Below are positions 27,385-37,800 of a stretch of 64,000 nucleotides of DNA, piece after piece. The stretch spans positions 62,001 through 126,000 of the forward strand of contig JAOQAG010000027.1 of NCBI GenBank assembly GCA_025963715.1. Reading direction: 5' to 3'. Position 1 is the first letter of the stretch, and each line of letters begins with the position of its first letter. Under the pieces are notes generated by a model that was not told the DNA's origin, did not search any database, and saw only the letters and a program-made list of their open reading frames with translations. This stretch comes from Bacteroidota bacterium. GTDB lineage: Bacteria; Bacteroidota; Bacteroidia; 2-12-FULL-35-15. Both the position numbers and the translations under genes were made by a program.

Positions 27385-28518
27385 TAATTTTAATTTAGTT
27401 GATTGTATAGCATTTAATTATTCGTATTCAAATTCAAAAAAATCTCAATAAATTAAGAACGGTAAAAACTATCTGTTTAACGAACCTAATCTATAATAAA
27501 ATGGAAGTCAAGTTTTTACCTTCGTTTTAGACGAACTATCGTTTTTTATAGACAACCATTTTTGCTTTTTACGCTCTTTAAAGTTTTAAATTCCATTTTA
27601 AAGACTTTTCTTGTCTTTTTTATCTTCAATAAAAATCGCCGTAATCCTTTGTTTTAGGTACAGGCAGCGATGGAGCAGGAGTGTATTTTTTTTTATCTAT
27701 ACGAATCTATTATAATTAATTTCTAAAAGCGAATTTTCAGAACACTTTGCGGAGAATGCAGCTTTTTTCGCGGTAAATTTTACTCAGAATTGCTACAGAA
27801 TTGCCTGATTTTTATGGTGTTTTGGGTCTATAAACCCAAAAAATACATCTATCATTTTAATTTCTGTTTTTTATAAAAGAAACACATAAGGCAAGGCGCG
27901 TGTTATGCTGCATGATTTTACCGCAAAGACGCAAAGGAGGCGCAAAGAAAAAGGCTTTGTGTTTTTCACCACAAAAGGAACAAAAGAAAACATAAATTGA
28001 AGCGTGAAATGCTATACGCTTAATTATGTAAAGCAACAGATTCACAGATTTTTTTCTGAATAAATTACAATAGATTTTTATCGCTTGCGCGATGGATTCC
28101 GGATTACACGCAGTAACTGCATTATCAATTGTAAAGGCTCACCACAAAATAAAAACAAAAGACAGGATTCTTAAACTGTCTGTAAACGAAGTACCTGTGA
28201 TTGTTTCTTAAGCTAAAGCAGATGCAAATAATGGATTGCACATTGGCATTTTACATATCGCCTTTGTTTTTCTTTTGTTCCTTTTGTGGTTCAAAAAGTG
28301 GCGGGGGCACATGTTGGCATTCGCCAACACTGTAATTTTGCTGTTATTTAAACAATGCGTTGTTGATTACTTTAAACCGCTGTTTTTGAAACATTATTTT
28401 TCTTTTCTAGTTTTAATAACTGAAACTAAACCGCTTTTCATCTGGCACACCCTTTTAATCAGAAAACGGAAATGTTTGGTTTGTAGAATTATCAACCAAT
28501 TAAAAAAACGTTCTGTTT
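27385..28518. other. Long AT-rich intergenic region
   Basis: 1.1 kb without a convincing gene. Bases 27900-27990 hold a 'cgcaaagacgcaaag' low-complexity tract and the word caccacaaaaggaacaaaag; an inverted form of the latter is at 28268-28295, suggesting a degraded repeat. A possible 38-codon reading frame at 28092-28208 (ending VNEVPVIVS) looks like the fragment of a gene but cannot be assigned. The large upstream part of this gap may hold the promoter of the M43 gene; TAGGTTCG on the minus strand near 27480 is a weak candidate. Confidence 0.4.
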
Positions 28519-29850
28519 ATGGTGCAAGAGAAAAAGATTTTCGTTCTTGATACGTCTGTAATTATATACGACCACATGGCGGTCAAAAATTTTAAAGAAC
28601 ATGATGTGGTGATCCCGATCACAGTGTTGGAAGAGCTGGATAACTTTAAGAAGGGAAATGATACCAAGAATTTTGCAGCCCGCGAATTTACCCGTTACAT
28701 CGATAAAATATCTATAGGAAATACCCTGCAGGACTGGATCAATATCAATGGCAAAGGCCATGGGATGATCAAGATCGAGATGAACACCAGCTCCAAAATA
28801 GATGCGGAAAAAATATTTGGCGAACGCAAAGGCGATCATCGCATTTTAAATACAGCCTTGTATGTGGCGGAAAAATATCCGAAGCGCAAAGTGGTGATGG
28901 TGACCAAGGATATTAACCTGCGCATCAAAGCAAAATCACTGAACCTTACGGCGGAAGATTACGAAACCGGGAAGATCAAGGATGTGAATGAGCAGCTGTA
29001 TACGGGCCGCAGCGAGCTTCAGAAAATTCCTACGGAAGTGATCAACGAGATCTATGAAAAAGGATTTTGCGAAACTTCCAAATTGCTGAAAAAGCAAAAA
29101 CCAACTTCCAATCATTTTTATGTATTGAAGAATGGCAGCAAATCAGTGCTGGCATCTTACAGTCCGGCAAAAGATATCATCGAACGTGTAAAAAAGGTAA
29201 GCGCTTTTGGCGTGAACCCGCGTAATGCGGAACAGGCGTTTGCACTGGATGCGATCATGAATCCGGATATTAAGCTGGTTTCGATCCAGGGTGTGGCCGG
29301 AACAGGAAAAACATTGTTATCGCTGGCCGGTGCGCTGGAGCAGCGCCGCACGTTTCACCAGATCTATTTAGCACGCCCGATCGTACCGCTGAGCAACAAA
29401 GACATTGGTTATTTACCGGGCGATATTAAATCGAAGCTGAATCCTTACATGGAACCGTTGTGGGATAATTTAAAATTCATCAAAAACCAGTTCAACGAAA
29501 AGGACCGCGAATACAAGCAGATCAGCGAAATGGTGGAGCATGAGAAACTGGTGGTTTGTCCGCTGGCGTACATCCGCGGAAGAAGCTTATCGGATGTGTT
29601 TTTTATTGTGGATGAAGCGCAGAATTTAACGCCGCATGAAGTAAAAACAATTATTTCGCGTGCGGGTGAAAACACAAAAATGATCTTTACCGGCGATATT
29701 TATCAGATTGATACACCGTACCTGGATTCGCAAAGTAATGGCTTGTCGTACCTGATCGATAAGTTAAAAGATCAGAGTTTGTATGCTCATATTACGCTGG
29801 AAAAAGGAGAGCGTTCGGAGCTGGCGAATTTGGCGAATGAATTTTTGTAG
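28519..29850 (+). CDS. PIN-PhoH family RNA-binding ATPase
   Basis: PhoH2-type protein of 443 residues combining an N-terminal PIN ribonuclease domain (about 1-140; acidic residues Asp10 in LDTSVIIYD, VLEELD near 38 and the aspartate of TKDINLR) with a C-terminal PhoH ATPase domain (about 225-443). The Walker A motif is GVAGTGKT at 258-265 and the Walker B-like segment is FIVDEAQN. Related PhoH2 proteins unwind and cut RNA. It is cytosolic and transcribed alone. The start could be MVQEKK as given. The TAG stop codon is followed at once by a dispersed repeat. Confidence 0.95.
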   Translation: MVQEKKIFVLDTSVIIYDHMAVKNFKEHDVVIPITVLEELDNFKKGNDTKNFAAREFTRYIDKISIGNTLQDWININGKGHGMIKIEMNTSSKIDAEKIFGERKGDHRILNTALYVAEKYPKRKVVMVTKDINLRIKAKSLNLTAEDYETGKIKDVNEQLYTGRSELQKIPTEVINEIYEKGFCETSKLLKKQKPTSNHFYVLKNGSKSVLASYSPAKDIIERVKKVSAFGVNPRNAEQAFALDAIMNPDIKLVSIQGVAGTGKTLLSLAGALEQRRTFHQIYLARPIVPLSNKDIGYLPGDIKSKLNPYMEPLWDNLKFIKNQFNEKDREYKQISEMVEHEKLVVCPLAYIRGRSLSDVFFIVDEAQNLTPHEVKTIISRAGENTKMIFTGDIYQIDTPYLDSQSNGLSYLIDKLKDQSLYAHITLEKGERSELANLANEFL

Positions 29851-29906
29851 GTACAGATAGCAAACAGGAACGTCCTTCGACAGGCTCAGGATGACACGAA
29901 TCTGTG
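29851..29906. repeat. Inverted copy of the ACACAGATTCG..GTAC repeat directly after the phoH stop
   Basis: Reads GTACAGATAGCAAACAGG, then CCTTCGACAGGCTCAGG, then CGAATCTGTGG. It aligns base for base with the repeat that follows the nuoL stop, including the position relative to TAG. Confidence 0.8.
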
Positions 29907-30190
29907 GATCTACTAAATACAAATCCCGCACGTGCGGGACTAATATACCAATCTGTGTATTTTCTGTGTGTCTAAAATTTATTTATTAATTGCAATTACC
30001 CTTCGAAGCTGTCATCCCGGGCCTGACCCGGGATCTCATGAATGTTTGAAGTGACAAAAATAAGTGCGTTTCCTGCATGAACAGTGTGTGATAGGAACGC
30101 AGATTTTTTAGGATTGTTAAGATTGAAAAAGATTGCTGTGTGCCGCAACCGGCTATGATTAAAAAGGAGAGCTGTGTGTAAATGAATTTA
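29907..30190. other. Repeat-rich gap after phoH
   Basis: No gene is seen. It contains a 14-bp perfect palindrome CCCGCACGTGCGGG (near 29926), and a hairpin ATCCCGGG..CCCGGGAT near 30015, both of types that are dispersed in many genomes. Confidence 0.5.
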
Positions 30191-30227
30191 AAAAAGCGCG
30201 TTTCGTTAATTGAAGCGCGCTTTTTTT
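30191..30227 (+). terminator. Rho-independent terminator
   Basis: Stem AAAGCGCGTTTC / GAAGCGCGCTTT with a wobble, then a run of T. It lies 340 bases after the phoH stop and would end that transcript, or one started inside the gap. Confidence 0.75.
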
Positions 30228-30274
30228 ATTGCAAAAAATGGTATCTTTAAAATTGATCACAAAAAATAAATTGT

Positions 30275-31162
30275 ATGATGGCCACATTCCATAAAAACGT
30301 TTTGAAAATCATTCTTCCGGTGTTTATTTTAGTTGCTTTTTATTCCTGCAGCAATTCGTTTGATGGAAAAAACGGTTTAAATACCGTGCATTTTCCAAAT
30401 TCGGAAAAAGTAATGATGACTGCTGAATTTAAAAACGGAAAAAGAGATGGTGAGCTGAAAGAATATTACAAGAACGGTCATTTGAAAACGCACCAGCATT
30501 ATGTGAACGACAAGCTGGACGATTCGTCGTTGCTGTATTACGAGAACGGTGTGTTGGGCGAGCTGCAGTATTTTAAAGATCACAAGCGTGAAGGCACCTG
30601 GAAAAAATTCAACAAAGAAGGAAAAGTAATTTCGAAAGTTTCGTATAAAAATGATCGGCTTGACGGGCCAAGCGCTTCCTATACATACCGTACTCTCAAA
30701 TTGCAAAAACGACTGAATTACAGGAACGGCCTACAGGAAGGAAAACAGGAACTCTATTATGATAACGGCAAACCGCAAAGTGTTACGTATTATGCTGCGG
30801 ATAAACCCTGCAAGGGAACGGAGGAATGGACGGAAACGGGAGAAAAAATAAACAACGATTTTAAGATCACGGTAGTGGAGGAAAATAAATTACTGATGGA
30901 AAACCGGCTGCGTTATTTTATAACACTTGAAAATCCACAGCCCGGCGATGAGGTTTGCCTTGTATCGGAAAAGGATACGGGCAATGTGGTAACGCAGATT
31001 GAATTTTTACGCGAAAAGGACGGCCGTTACCTGATGGAATACGGGCTGGCAAAGGGCGGATTTATTATGGAAAAAATACGGATCGGGGCATTCAGAAGAA
31101 CAGGAATGGGAAATACGGTGATCGTAACAAAAGATATTACTGTTGCAGCCAACAATTATTAA
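30275..31162 (+). CDS. Lipoprotein with MORN-type (YwqK-like) repeats
   Basis: 295 residues. An N-terminal lipoprotein signal (ILPVFILVAFYSC) is followed by about six MORN_2-type repeats of roughly 22 residues (FKNGKRDGELKEYYKNGHLK, YYENGVLGELQYFKDHKREG and so on, residues 45-175), each with the GxxxxYxxNG pattern. The C-terminal 100 residues form a separate, unrecognised domain with beta-rich sequence. Similar proteins in Bacteroidota are often labelled YwqK-family antitoxin components, but that label is not functional evidence here. It is probably anchored at the periplasmic side or cell surface. Its stop overlaps by 3 bases the stop of the convergent gene. Confidence 0.85.
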   Translation: MMATFHKNVLKIILPVFILVAFYSCSNSFDGKNGLNTVHFPNSEKVMMTAEFKNGKRDGELKEYYKNGHLKTHQHYVNDKLDDSSLLYYENGVLGELQYFKDHKREGTWKKFNKEGKVISKVSYKNDRLDGPSASYTYRTLKLQKRLNYRNGLQEGKQELYYDNGKPQSVTYYAADKPCKGTEEWTETGEKINNDFKITVVEENKLLMENRLRYFITLENPQPGDEVCLVSEKDTGNVVTQIEFLREKDGRYLMEYGLAKGGFIMEKIRIGAFRRTGMGNTVIVTKDITVAANNY

Positions 31163-32736
31163 AGTTGTTTGATACGCTGGGCAAGTCCAAAACTATCGGG
31201 CGCATATTCCAATCCTTTTTTGAGCAATTGTTTTGCTTTGGCGGTATTTCCGCGCTTGTAATAAATGGTGGCTACGGTTGCATAGGCCCGTTCCACAAAG
31301 CCTGCAGTAGGCACCACCTCTTTTTTATTGCGGCACAGGTCTTCAAATAGTTTGAGGTAGTTCTCCCCTTTCGCTACATCTTCCAGGTAAAAGCTCTGAT
31401 ACGCAAGATCCAGGTAACAATTGGATTTTACTATATTGATATCGGTATTGTCGTCAGCAAAATCAAACTTCGCAATAAACGCTTTCAGCTCTCCCAATAC
31501 TTCTTTTGAATCGGTATCGTGCTCCTGACTTTTTACAAAATTGGCCAATATAATCGAACGCAGATCGGCATCCTGCGGATTTAATTTATACGACGCTTCC
31601 AGCTGTGGCAACTCATAATCCTGCGGCTTTGAATTGAGATAACCCAATCGCGCCAGCTCATAATGATAATTGAATGCGATTTTGTTTTTTAAAACAGTAT
31701 CGCTGATCGCATTGTAAATAGCGGCAAACGACTGGTCAAACTGTACGTAATTGGAATTTTTAATGAGCTGGTTCCGAATGATCCGGTTGAACTCCTCTTC
31801 CAGCTGCACGGCTTCCACATTTTTATCGCCGCTGTTATTGAGGTGGCAAAGCATGGCAAGGTTACTTACCTGCTCCGGATTTTCGTATTCGTTTTTTGAA
31901 ACAAGATTGATAAGCGTTGCCCGCAAAATATTTTGATGCCTTTCGGAAGGATAAAGAAAATATGCTTTTTCTATTTGCGGCAATTCATCTTCATAATTTT
32001 TATAATCCTGCTTGTATAAGGCGTAATTGCTGTATTGCAGACTGGCTAACTGATTGAATGAAACCTTTTCGGAAGAAAAATAATATTTGTTAAACAGCTG
32101 TGTGGTGGTGGTACTGTCGGATTCTGCTTTGGAAATTAATTTTCCTTCCTCGAGGTACTTTAAATATTTTTCTACAAACTTATCGTTAAACTCAAAATAA
32201 CCGACCTGTGGATTGGTGGTTTCGATCACAATTTTTGTTCCTTCAGGATACGCCACCAGGTAAACGTGTTCGGGCGTTTGCATGATCTGGTGCGGGATCC
32301 CCAATTTTAAAAATGCATAGGAATAAAGCGCCGAAGCGGACACGCAATTGTATTCGCCAGCCTCAAAAATATTAGCTAAACTGTTGTGCAGCTTGTATAC
32401 TTTAAAAAAAGTAGCGTGGATCTGGTCGTACACCAGCTTTACTTTTTTCGCATCCGGCTTACCGTTGATCTGTTGTTGCAGGGAAGCAATGCTCTCGTTT
32501 ATTTTTTTGTGCGCGGCGGCGGCATCCGTACGGTTTCCTTTATCGTAAGGCGTTAAAAAAAGATCGAATGCATTGTCGATGCTGCTTTGCGCGATGTAGT
32601 TCCGGAACGCGGCTTTTTCTTCTTCATCACGAAATGAGAGATCCGAAAATTTTACGATCGAATCCGTTTGTGATCTTAGGGAAGATGCAAACGTTACTAA
32701 AAAGAAAAAAACGAAAAATAAAGCCGGGCGTTTCAA
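31159..32736 (-). CDS. Secreted transglutaminase-like protein with tetratricopeptide-type C-terminus
   Basis: 525 residues with a signal peptide (ALFFVFFFLVTFASSLRSQ). Residues 100-180 resemble the papain-like transglutaminase core: Cys131 in EYNCVSASALY and His157 in PEHVYLVAY fit the catalytic pair, and Glu172 in IVIETTNP stands where Asp is usual. The rest is helical with TPR-like repeats, clearest at the end (ATIYYKRGNTAKAKQLLKKG). It may be a periplasmic peptidase-like or scaffold protein; catalysis is not assured. It is the last gene of a three-gene operon, 3 bases after the propeller gene. Confidence 0.8.
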   Translation of the reverse strand: MKRPALFFVFFFLVTFASSLRSQTDSIVKFSDLSFRDEEEKAAFRNYIAQSSIDNAFDLFLTPYDKGNRTDAAAAHKKINESIASLQQQINGKPDAKKVKLVYDQIHATFFKVYKLHNSLANIFEAGEYNCVSASALYSYAFLKLGIPHQIMQTPEHVYLVAYPEGTKIVIETTNPQVGYFEFNDKFVEKYLKYLEEGKLISKAESDSTTTTQLFNKYYFSSEKVSFNQLASLQYSNYALYKQDYKNYEDELPQIEKAYFLYPSERHQNILRATLINLVSKNEYENPEQVSNLAMLCHLNNSGDKNVEAVQLEEEFNRIIRNQLIKNSNYVQFDQSFAAIYNAISDTVLKNKIAFNYHYELARLGYLNSKPQDYELPQLEASYKLNPQDADLRSIILANFVKSQEHDTDSKEVLGELKAFIAKFDFADDNTDINIVKSNCYLDLAYQSFYLEDVAKGENYLKLFEDLCRNKKEVVPTAGFVERAYATVATIYYKRGNTAKAKQLLKKGLEYAPDSFGLAQRIKQL

Positions 32737-32739
32737 ATC

Positions 32740-33840
32740 CTATTCTGCAATAATTATTTTACGGGTTTCTTTTTGAGATGCGGTGGTAATGGTCAGGAAG
32801 TAGGTTCCGGCTGCAAGATTTGATTTGCTGAAGAACGTCGTTTGTTTTCCCTGGCCTTGTGTTTCGTCGGCAATGGTTTTTATCAGCGTTCCTTTTATAT
32901 CAAATAACCGGATGGTTACTTTGCATTCGTTTTGCAGCTCGTAATTTATTTCCGCTGTTTTTACAACCGGGTTAGGGTTTACTGACATGCTAAGATTGCT
33001 TTTTGCAACTTCCTCTGTAATGCCCGTTGCACTTCCCATGTAGTGATAGGATGTTTTATTGGTATACGTGCTGGTGCCCGATGTTCCCGAGTTTGGAACT
33101 CCAAGTGTATCTGTTAAAGTGTTGTAAAAAATATCAGCCGGGCTGTTTAATCCTGTAATTACCGTGGTTGGTGCGGCACTGAATGTATTATTGAATTTGC
33201 TCACGCCATTTAAATTCCAGGAAGAAACAAAATAATTACCTGCTGCATCTTTTGCAATGCCATCGCAATTTCCAAGTGTTGTTGCGGTAAGCGTTGATGT
33301 GGTTGAATCCACAAGGCTCACAGCCATAATAGGTGCATTGGTTCCCCAATTCACAAACACACAGCGGTTGTTCGGCTGATCGTAAATAATGCCATTCGGG
33401 CTTTTTGCCAGTCCGGTTACAAATACATTGAATTGCTGTGTAACGGAATTGATGCGATAAATTTTCTTTGCTGTAAAATCGGTTGCATATAAATTTCCAT
33501 TGTTATCATGCGCAAGCCCGTTCAGGAAAGTGGCACCAAGGTTCAGGTTCATCACCTGTGCTGCGGTGGTAAGATCGTATCCTTTCATTTTTCCGCCATC
33601 GCATACATACAGCGTATTTCCGATGATCTCGATGCCATGCGGACCGGTAAGTCCGGTTGCAAAAATGGTTAATGCGCCGGTGCTGCTGGAACGTGCCAGG
33701 ATATTACCTGCATTGTCGTTGGCGATCAGCCAGCGATTGTTTGCATAATCAAATTCGATGCTTTCGGGACTGTTGTATGTTTGGGAAAAGGCTGCTCCTG
33801 CCGACAGTACAATTGAGAGAGATAAAAGGATTTTTTTCAT
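32740..33840 (-). CDS. Secreted beta-propeller (SMP-30/NHL-like) protein with T9SS sorting domain
   Basis: 366 residues. Signal peptide (SIVLSAGAAFSQ), then about 250 residues of propeller-like repeats with NHL-type phrases (GPHGIEIIGNTLYVCDGG, LNGLAHDNNGNLYATDF, SPNGIIYD, DGIAKDAAGNYFVSSW). The C-terminal 80 residues are a T9SS type A sorting domain (SVNPNPVVKTAEINY .. AAGTYFLTITTASQKETRKIII). The ligand or substrate is unknown; related folds bind sugars, lactones or peptides. The gene is second in an operon, 14 bases after the metal-binding lipoprotein. Confidence 0.9.
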   Translation of the reverse strand: MKKILLSLSIVLSAGAAFSQTYNSPESIEFDYANNRWLIANDNAGNILARSSSTGALTIFATGLTGPHGIEIIGNTLYVCDGGKMKGYDLTTAAQVMNLNLGATFLNGLAHDNNGNLYATDFTAKKIYRINSVTQQFNVFVTGLAKSPNGIIYDQPNNRCVFVNWGTNAPIMAVSLVDSTTSTLTATTLGNCDGIAKDAAGNYFVSSWNLNGVSKFNNTFSAAPTTVITGLNSPADIFYNTLTDTLGVPNSGTSGTSTYTNKTSYHYMGSATGITEEVAKSNLSMSVNPNPVVKTAEINYELQNECKVTIRLFDIKGTLIKTIADETQGQGKQTTFFSKSNLAAGTYFLTITTASQKETRKIIIAE

Positions 33841-33854
33841 GTGTTATTTTATTA

Positions 33855-34067
33855 TTAACTATTAGCTACTTTTTCCAGTTCCATCCCGCATACAGGACAC
33901 TTTCCGGGCTTATCAAATTTTTCTTCGGTGCATTTCATCGGGCATTGGTATTGCGACTTTACTTCCTGTGTTTCCTTATTATCAGTTTTTTTATTGCTCC
34001 CGGTGCAACTTGTGAACGCAAGTCCCGTATATAAACACACGATCAATATTAATCCTGTTTTTTTCAT
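33855..34067 (-). CDS. Small lipoprotein with a heavy-metal-binding domain
   Basis: 70 residues. A lipoprotein signal (LYTGLAFTSC) leads to a short linker and a domain with YQCPMKC and GKCPVCGMELEK, the pattern of the heavy-metal-binding domain (HMBD) also found at the N-terminus of CusB-type efflux adaptors and of copper ATPases. The cysteines and methionines suit Cu, Ag or Zn binding in the periplasm or at the outer membrane. No efflux genes are adjacent, so the metal and the role remain unknown. First gene of a three-gene operon. Confidence 0.85.
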   Translation of the reverse strand: MKKTGLILIVCLYTGLAFTSCTGSNKKTDNKETQEVKSQYQCPMKCTEEKFDKPGKCPVCGMELEKVANS

Positions 34068-34145
34068 TACACTGCTCTTTTAGGTTTTATTAATGACCAA
34101 AATACAGAAATTTATTAACACTTGAAATTTTACAAAACTTATAAT

Positions 34146-34153
34146 TATATTTG
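34146..34153 (+). promoter_or_regulatory. Predicted -7 promoter box of the small basic protein gene
   Basis: TATATTTG matches TAnnTTTG, 33 bases before the ATG at 34187. A TTG 21 bases upstream may be the -33 box. Confidence 0.55.
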
Positions 34154-34186
34154 TGTTTAATCGCACGATATTAAATAACCACTGGA

Positions 34187-34480
34187 ATGAAGAAAGTTTT
34201 ACTGTTGACCTTATTTTTTATAGGAATTTCTACCCTATCATTTTCACAATCTGCAGGCAAAGGCAGCAGCGAAAAATCCGGAGGATTTTTTCACCGGTTG
34301 TTTCACAAGGATCAAAGTCCGCACGCACAAATGCGCCATTTTGATAAACAGAAAAAAGATCCGAACATTAAAAATAACGGAACATCGTACCGCAGAAACC
34401 GCAAAAGCAAATACAAAGTAGACGGCGATGGTTTTGGAACTGCCACACAAGGCAAACAAAAAAGAAGAAAGAAAAAATAA
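34187..34480 (+). CDS. Small secreted basic protein of unknown function
   Basis: 97 residues with a signal peptide (LLLTLFFIGISTLSFSQ). The mature part is very basic and low in hydrophobic residues, ending in GKQKRRKKK. It has its own promoter (TATATTTG at 34146) and a strong terminator, so it is expressed as a single gene. The family is not recognised. The charge suggests binding to an acidic polymer such as LPS, DNA or polysaccharide, which is inference only. Confidence 0.8.
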   Translation: MKKVLLLTLFFIGISTLSFSQSAGKGSSEKSGGFFHRLFHKDQSPHAQMRHFDKQKKDPNIKNNGTSYRRNRKSKYKVDGDGFGTATQGKQKRRKKK

Positions 34481-34507
34481 TTCCGGCAACGGAAATTGTA
34501 ATAATAG

Positions 34508-34540
34508 AAAATCCTTTTCCGGTTGGAAAAGGATTTTTTT
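34508..34540 (+). terminator. Terminator of the small basic protein gene
   Basis: Stem AAATCCTTTTCC / GGAAAAGGATTT with a GGTT loop and a run of eight T. Confidence 0.9.
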
Positions 34541-34592
34541 TGCGGTAATGCGAAATAAAATAATTGATGTGCATTTGTTATTACACACCTCA

Positions 34593-34711
34593 GCAGGCGC
34601 GAGTGTCCCACTCGTGCCATTATATTTAGTGGCATCTTGCCACTTTTAAACATTAAATATAGGGCGGGACGCCCTAAAATAGTGCGGCACGAGTGGGACA
34701 CTCGCGCCTGC
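34593..34711. repeat. Four-hairpin palindromic repeat, copy 2
   Basis: 119 bp with perfect 26-bp terminal inverted repeats (34593-34618 and 34686-34711). Internal hairpins are AGTGGCA-TCT-TGCCACT at 34628-34644 and TAGGGCG-GGA-CGCCCTA at 34660-34676. The end hairpins have loops TCC (left) and GGA (right), which are complementary. It is the better preserved copy of the element at 926-1043. Confidence 0.9.
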
Positions 34712-34758
34712 TAAATTTAGACAATAACAACTTGGAAAATCCTGTGTTTTCTATTACC

Positions 34759-34785
34759 CCTTCAAGGGTTTGAAACCCCTGAAGG
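34759..34785. repeat. Hairpin repeat downstream of the giant adhesin gene
   Basis: CCTTCAAGGGTTT / AAACCCCTGAAGG, related in its centre to the hairpin at 3518-3547. With the GCTATCCGTAC fragment at 34811-34821 it fills the 3' flank of the adhesin gene. No typical terminator is seen there. Confidence 0.65.
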
Positions 34786-34821
34786 AGTTTTATACGAGAA
34801 TCGCGCGGGCGCTATCCGTAC

Positions 34822-37800
34822 CTACCTTACTACGGTGATACTACCAATATATCTGTGATCATTATGTAAAAGATCCTTCGTAAAGATCTTGTACACATAT
34901 ACATCCTGTTGTACAGGTTCACCGGAACCATTGTTTACACAACCATTCCAGCCGATATTCATATCGGTGGTTTTAAAGATCTGGTTACCCCAGCGATCAA
35001 AGATGTACATCGTGAATTCCGTAATGCCATAAAATTTAGGTGCGAACACATCGTTCAATCCGTTGCTGTTCGGCGTAAACGCATTTGGTATAAACGTGGT
35101 TGTTTCGCCGGTAATGCGGATCGGATGTTCCGTAGTATCCCTGCAACCGTATTGATTAATAACAACCTGCGTGATCACGTACGTGCCCGTATCCGGATAG
35201 GTATGATAAGGCTCCTGCGCAATGCTGGTTTCGTGATCTCCCAAATCCCAATCCCACATGGTGGCTCCGGTAGATTCATCATGCATCTGAATATTCGGAT
35301 CATACATCGATGCATCTATCGGTGTGGTTGTGAAACCCGCTGTAGGATGCGGATACACTACTACCGGATAGTTGAGCGTATCACTCATGGAACAACCGTA
35401 CGTATCGGTTTCTGTTAAGGAAACAAAATAACTTCCCGCAGCATCATAGGTGTGTGTCGGGTTTTGCGTGTATGTTAAATTTCCGTCGCCGAAATTCCAG
35501 AGCCAGTTCACGATCGTGCCACCTGCAACGGTAGTGTTATCATGGAAATCTGTTGTGAACTGATCGCAGCCGCTGGTTTGATCAGGGCCGAAATTAAACA
35601 CCGGCAACGGGTGCGTGGTAACAATTTGCGTTACCGTATCCACACAACCAAAGCTGGTAATGATCGCAAGTGTTACGCTGAATGAATCGTTTGGTGTGTG
35701 GAATGTATGTTCTTCGTTTGTTTGTGTATCGGTTGTTCCATCGCCGAAATCCCACCAGGAACCGGTAATGGTGCCACTTCCGGTGGTGGATGTATTTACC
35801 AGCGTAGTTACAGCTCCCCAGCATACCACATTACTGGTGAACGATGCATTTGGCTGCGCATATACAATTACCGGGCGTGTTACCGTATCGGCACAACCGA
35901 GTGCGGTGGTTACGATGAGTGTTGTATTAAATGTACCGGCAGCTGCGTATGGGTGTGTCGGGTTCTGAATGCTGCTGCTTCCGCCATCACCAAAGTTCCA
36001 GCTCCAGGCTGTTGGCGTGCCCGAAGAGTTATCGGTAAAGTTACCCGGTTGTGATTGACATGTATTTGCCGACGTGAATGCCGCTGTTGGCAATGGATTT
36101 ACGACTACGGTATCTAAAGCGGTACTCACACATCCGCCATCGGAAACCACCACGTGCGTGATCGTATAGGTTCCCGGATTGGGGTATACATGCGTAGTAT
36201 TCAATGTGTTTGCACCCGGCGAGCCATCGCCAAAATCCCATGTATCGGATAAAATAGTGCCGGTGGTAATTACGGAATTATCATTCAGCGTAAGCGCATT
36301 GTCTTCGCAGATGCTATTTGCAGCGCTGATATCCGCATGTACGTCACTACGCACTACAATGATCTGGAAAGCCTGGTCGGTACAACCGGCGCCGCTCGAT
36401 ACCGTCATGGAAGTAACATACGAGCCCGCAGTGGCATACGTATGGGTAGTTACCGGGCCGATGCTATCATTAATCCCATCACCAAAATTCCATTGCCATG
36501 ATGTAGGTGTGCCGGTGGAATGATCGGTGAATGTGGTAGCCGTACCGATACAAACCGTATCCACACTGTAGCTTGCGGTTGGGAATACATTTACGGTAAC
36601 CGGAATAGTTACTGTGGTATCGCAGCCATTTACATTGGTAACCGTTAATGAAACATTGTATGTGCCCGCTGCCGCGTAGATATAATTAGGGTTTTGGGAG
36701 GTTGAATTATTTCCGTCGCCAAAATCATAGAACCAGTTGCTGATCGCAACTGCATCGGTGGATTGATCGGTAAACGATGTAACCGTTCCCTGGCAGCTTG
36801 CATTGGCTGTAAATAAAGGCGTTGGAACGGTGTTCACTATTATCGGTTTTATGATCGTATCGGTACAACCGGATGCATTGCCTGCAATTAAGGTAACGTT
36901 GTAATTACCGCCTGTTGCATAAATGTGTGTTGGGTTTTGCGCACTTGCTATTGCTGTACCATCGCCGAAATCCCATGTCCAGTTGGTCATTGCAGCGCCC
37001 AATGTTGCGTCTGTAAACTGTACGGATTGGCGTGCACACACTGTGCTGAATGAAAAATCGGCAACCGGTTGCGGCAATACGGTAATCACCTGCGATGATA
37101 AATTTGTGCAACCAAATGTATTGGTAACAGTAAGTGAAACGCTGTAATTAGCAGCATTGGCGTAGGTATGCGAGGGCGATTGTGTTGCACTGTTTGCAGT
37201 AGCATCACCAAAATCCCAATCCCAGGAGATTGCGGAAGTGGAGTTATCGGTAAATGCAGTTGCGTAGGAATAACAAGCAGTTATTGCCGCATATGCCGCT
37301 ACAGGATTTGGGTTTACGATCACCGGATGTGAAATGGTATCGGTACAACCGGATGAATTTGTAACGGTTAATAATACGGTGTATGTGCCGCTTGCCGGGA
37401 AAATATGTGTTTGTGAATTGCCGGTATTTACCGGGCTGCCATCGTCAAAATTCCATTGCCATGCAACTGCCGATGTGGACTGATCTACAAAAGAGGTAGC
37501 TGCATTGGCACACACCGTATCAACTGCAAACGCCGCTGTTGGCAACGGTTTCACAATAACATTGTGTATAATGGAATCTCCGCAGGTGGATCCGTTTGCC
37601 ACAACAAATGTTACAGCATACGTTCCTGCTGTTGCATACACATGCGTTGGGTTTTGCGTGGTATTAACTGCGCTGCCATCGCCAAAATTCCAGCTCCATT
37701 GTGATGGGCTACCTGTGGAAACATCTGCAAATGCTGTTGCTCCGCCAAGGCAAATGGTATCTGAAGTGAATGCTGCAACCGGCACCGGATTAATATTTAC

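Noticed and set aside
28236-28550. Plus-strand open frame of 104 codons with a hydrophobic start
   Set aside because: It overlaps the phoH start, has no recognisable domain, and lies in AT-rich repeat-derived sequence.
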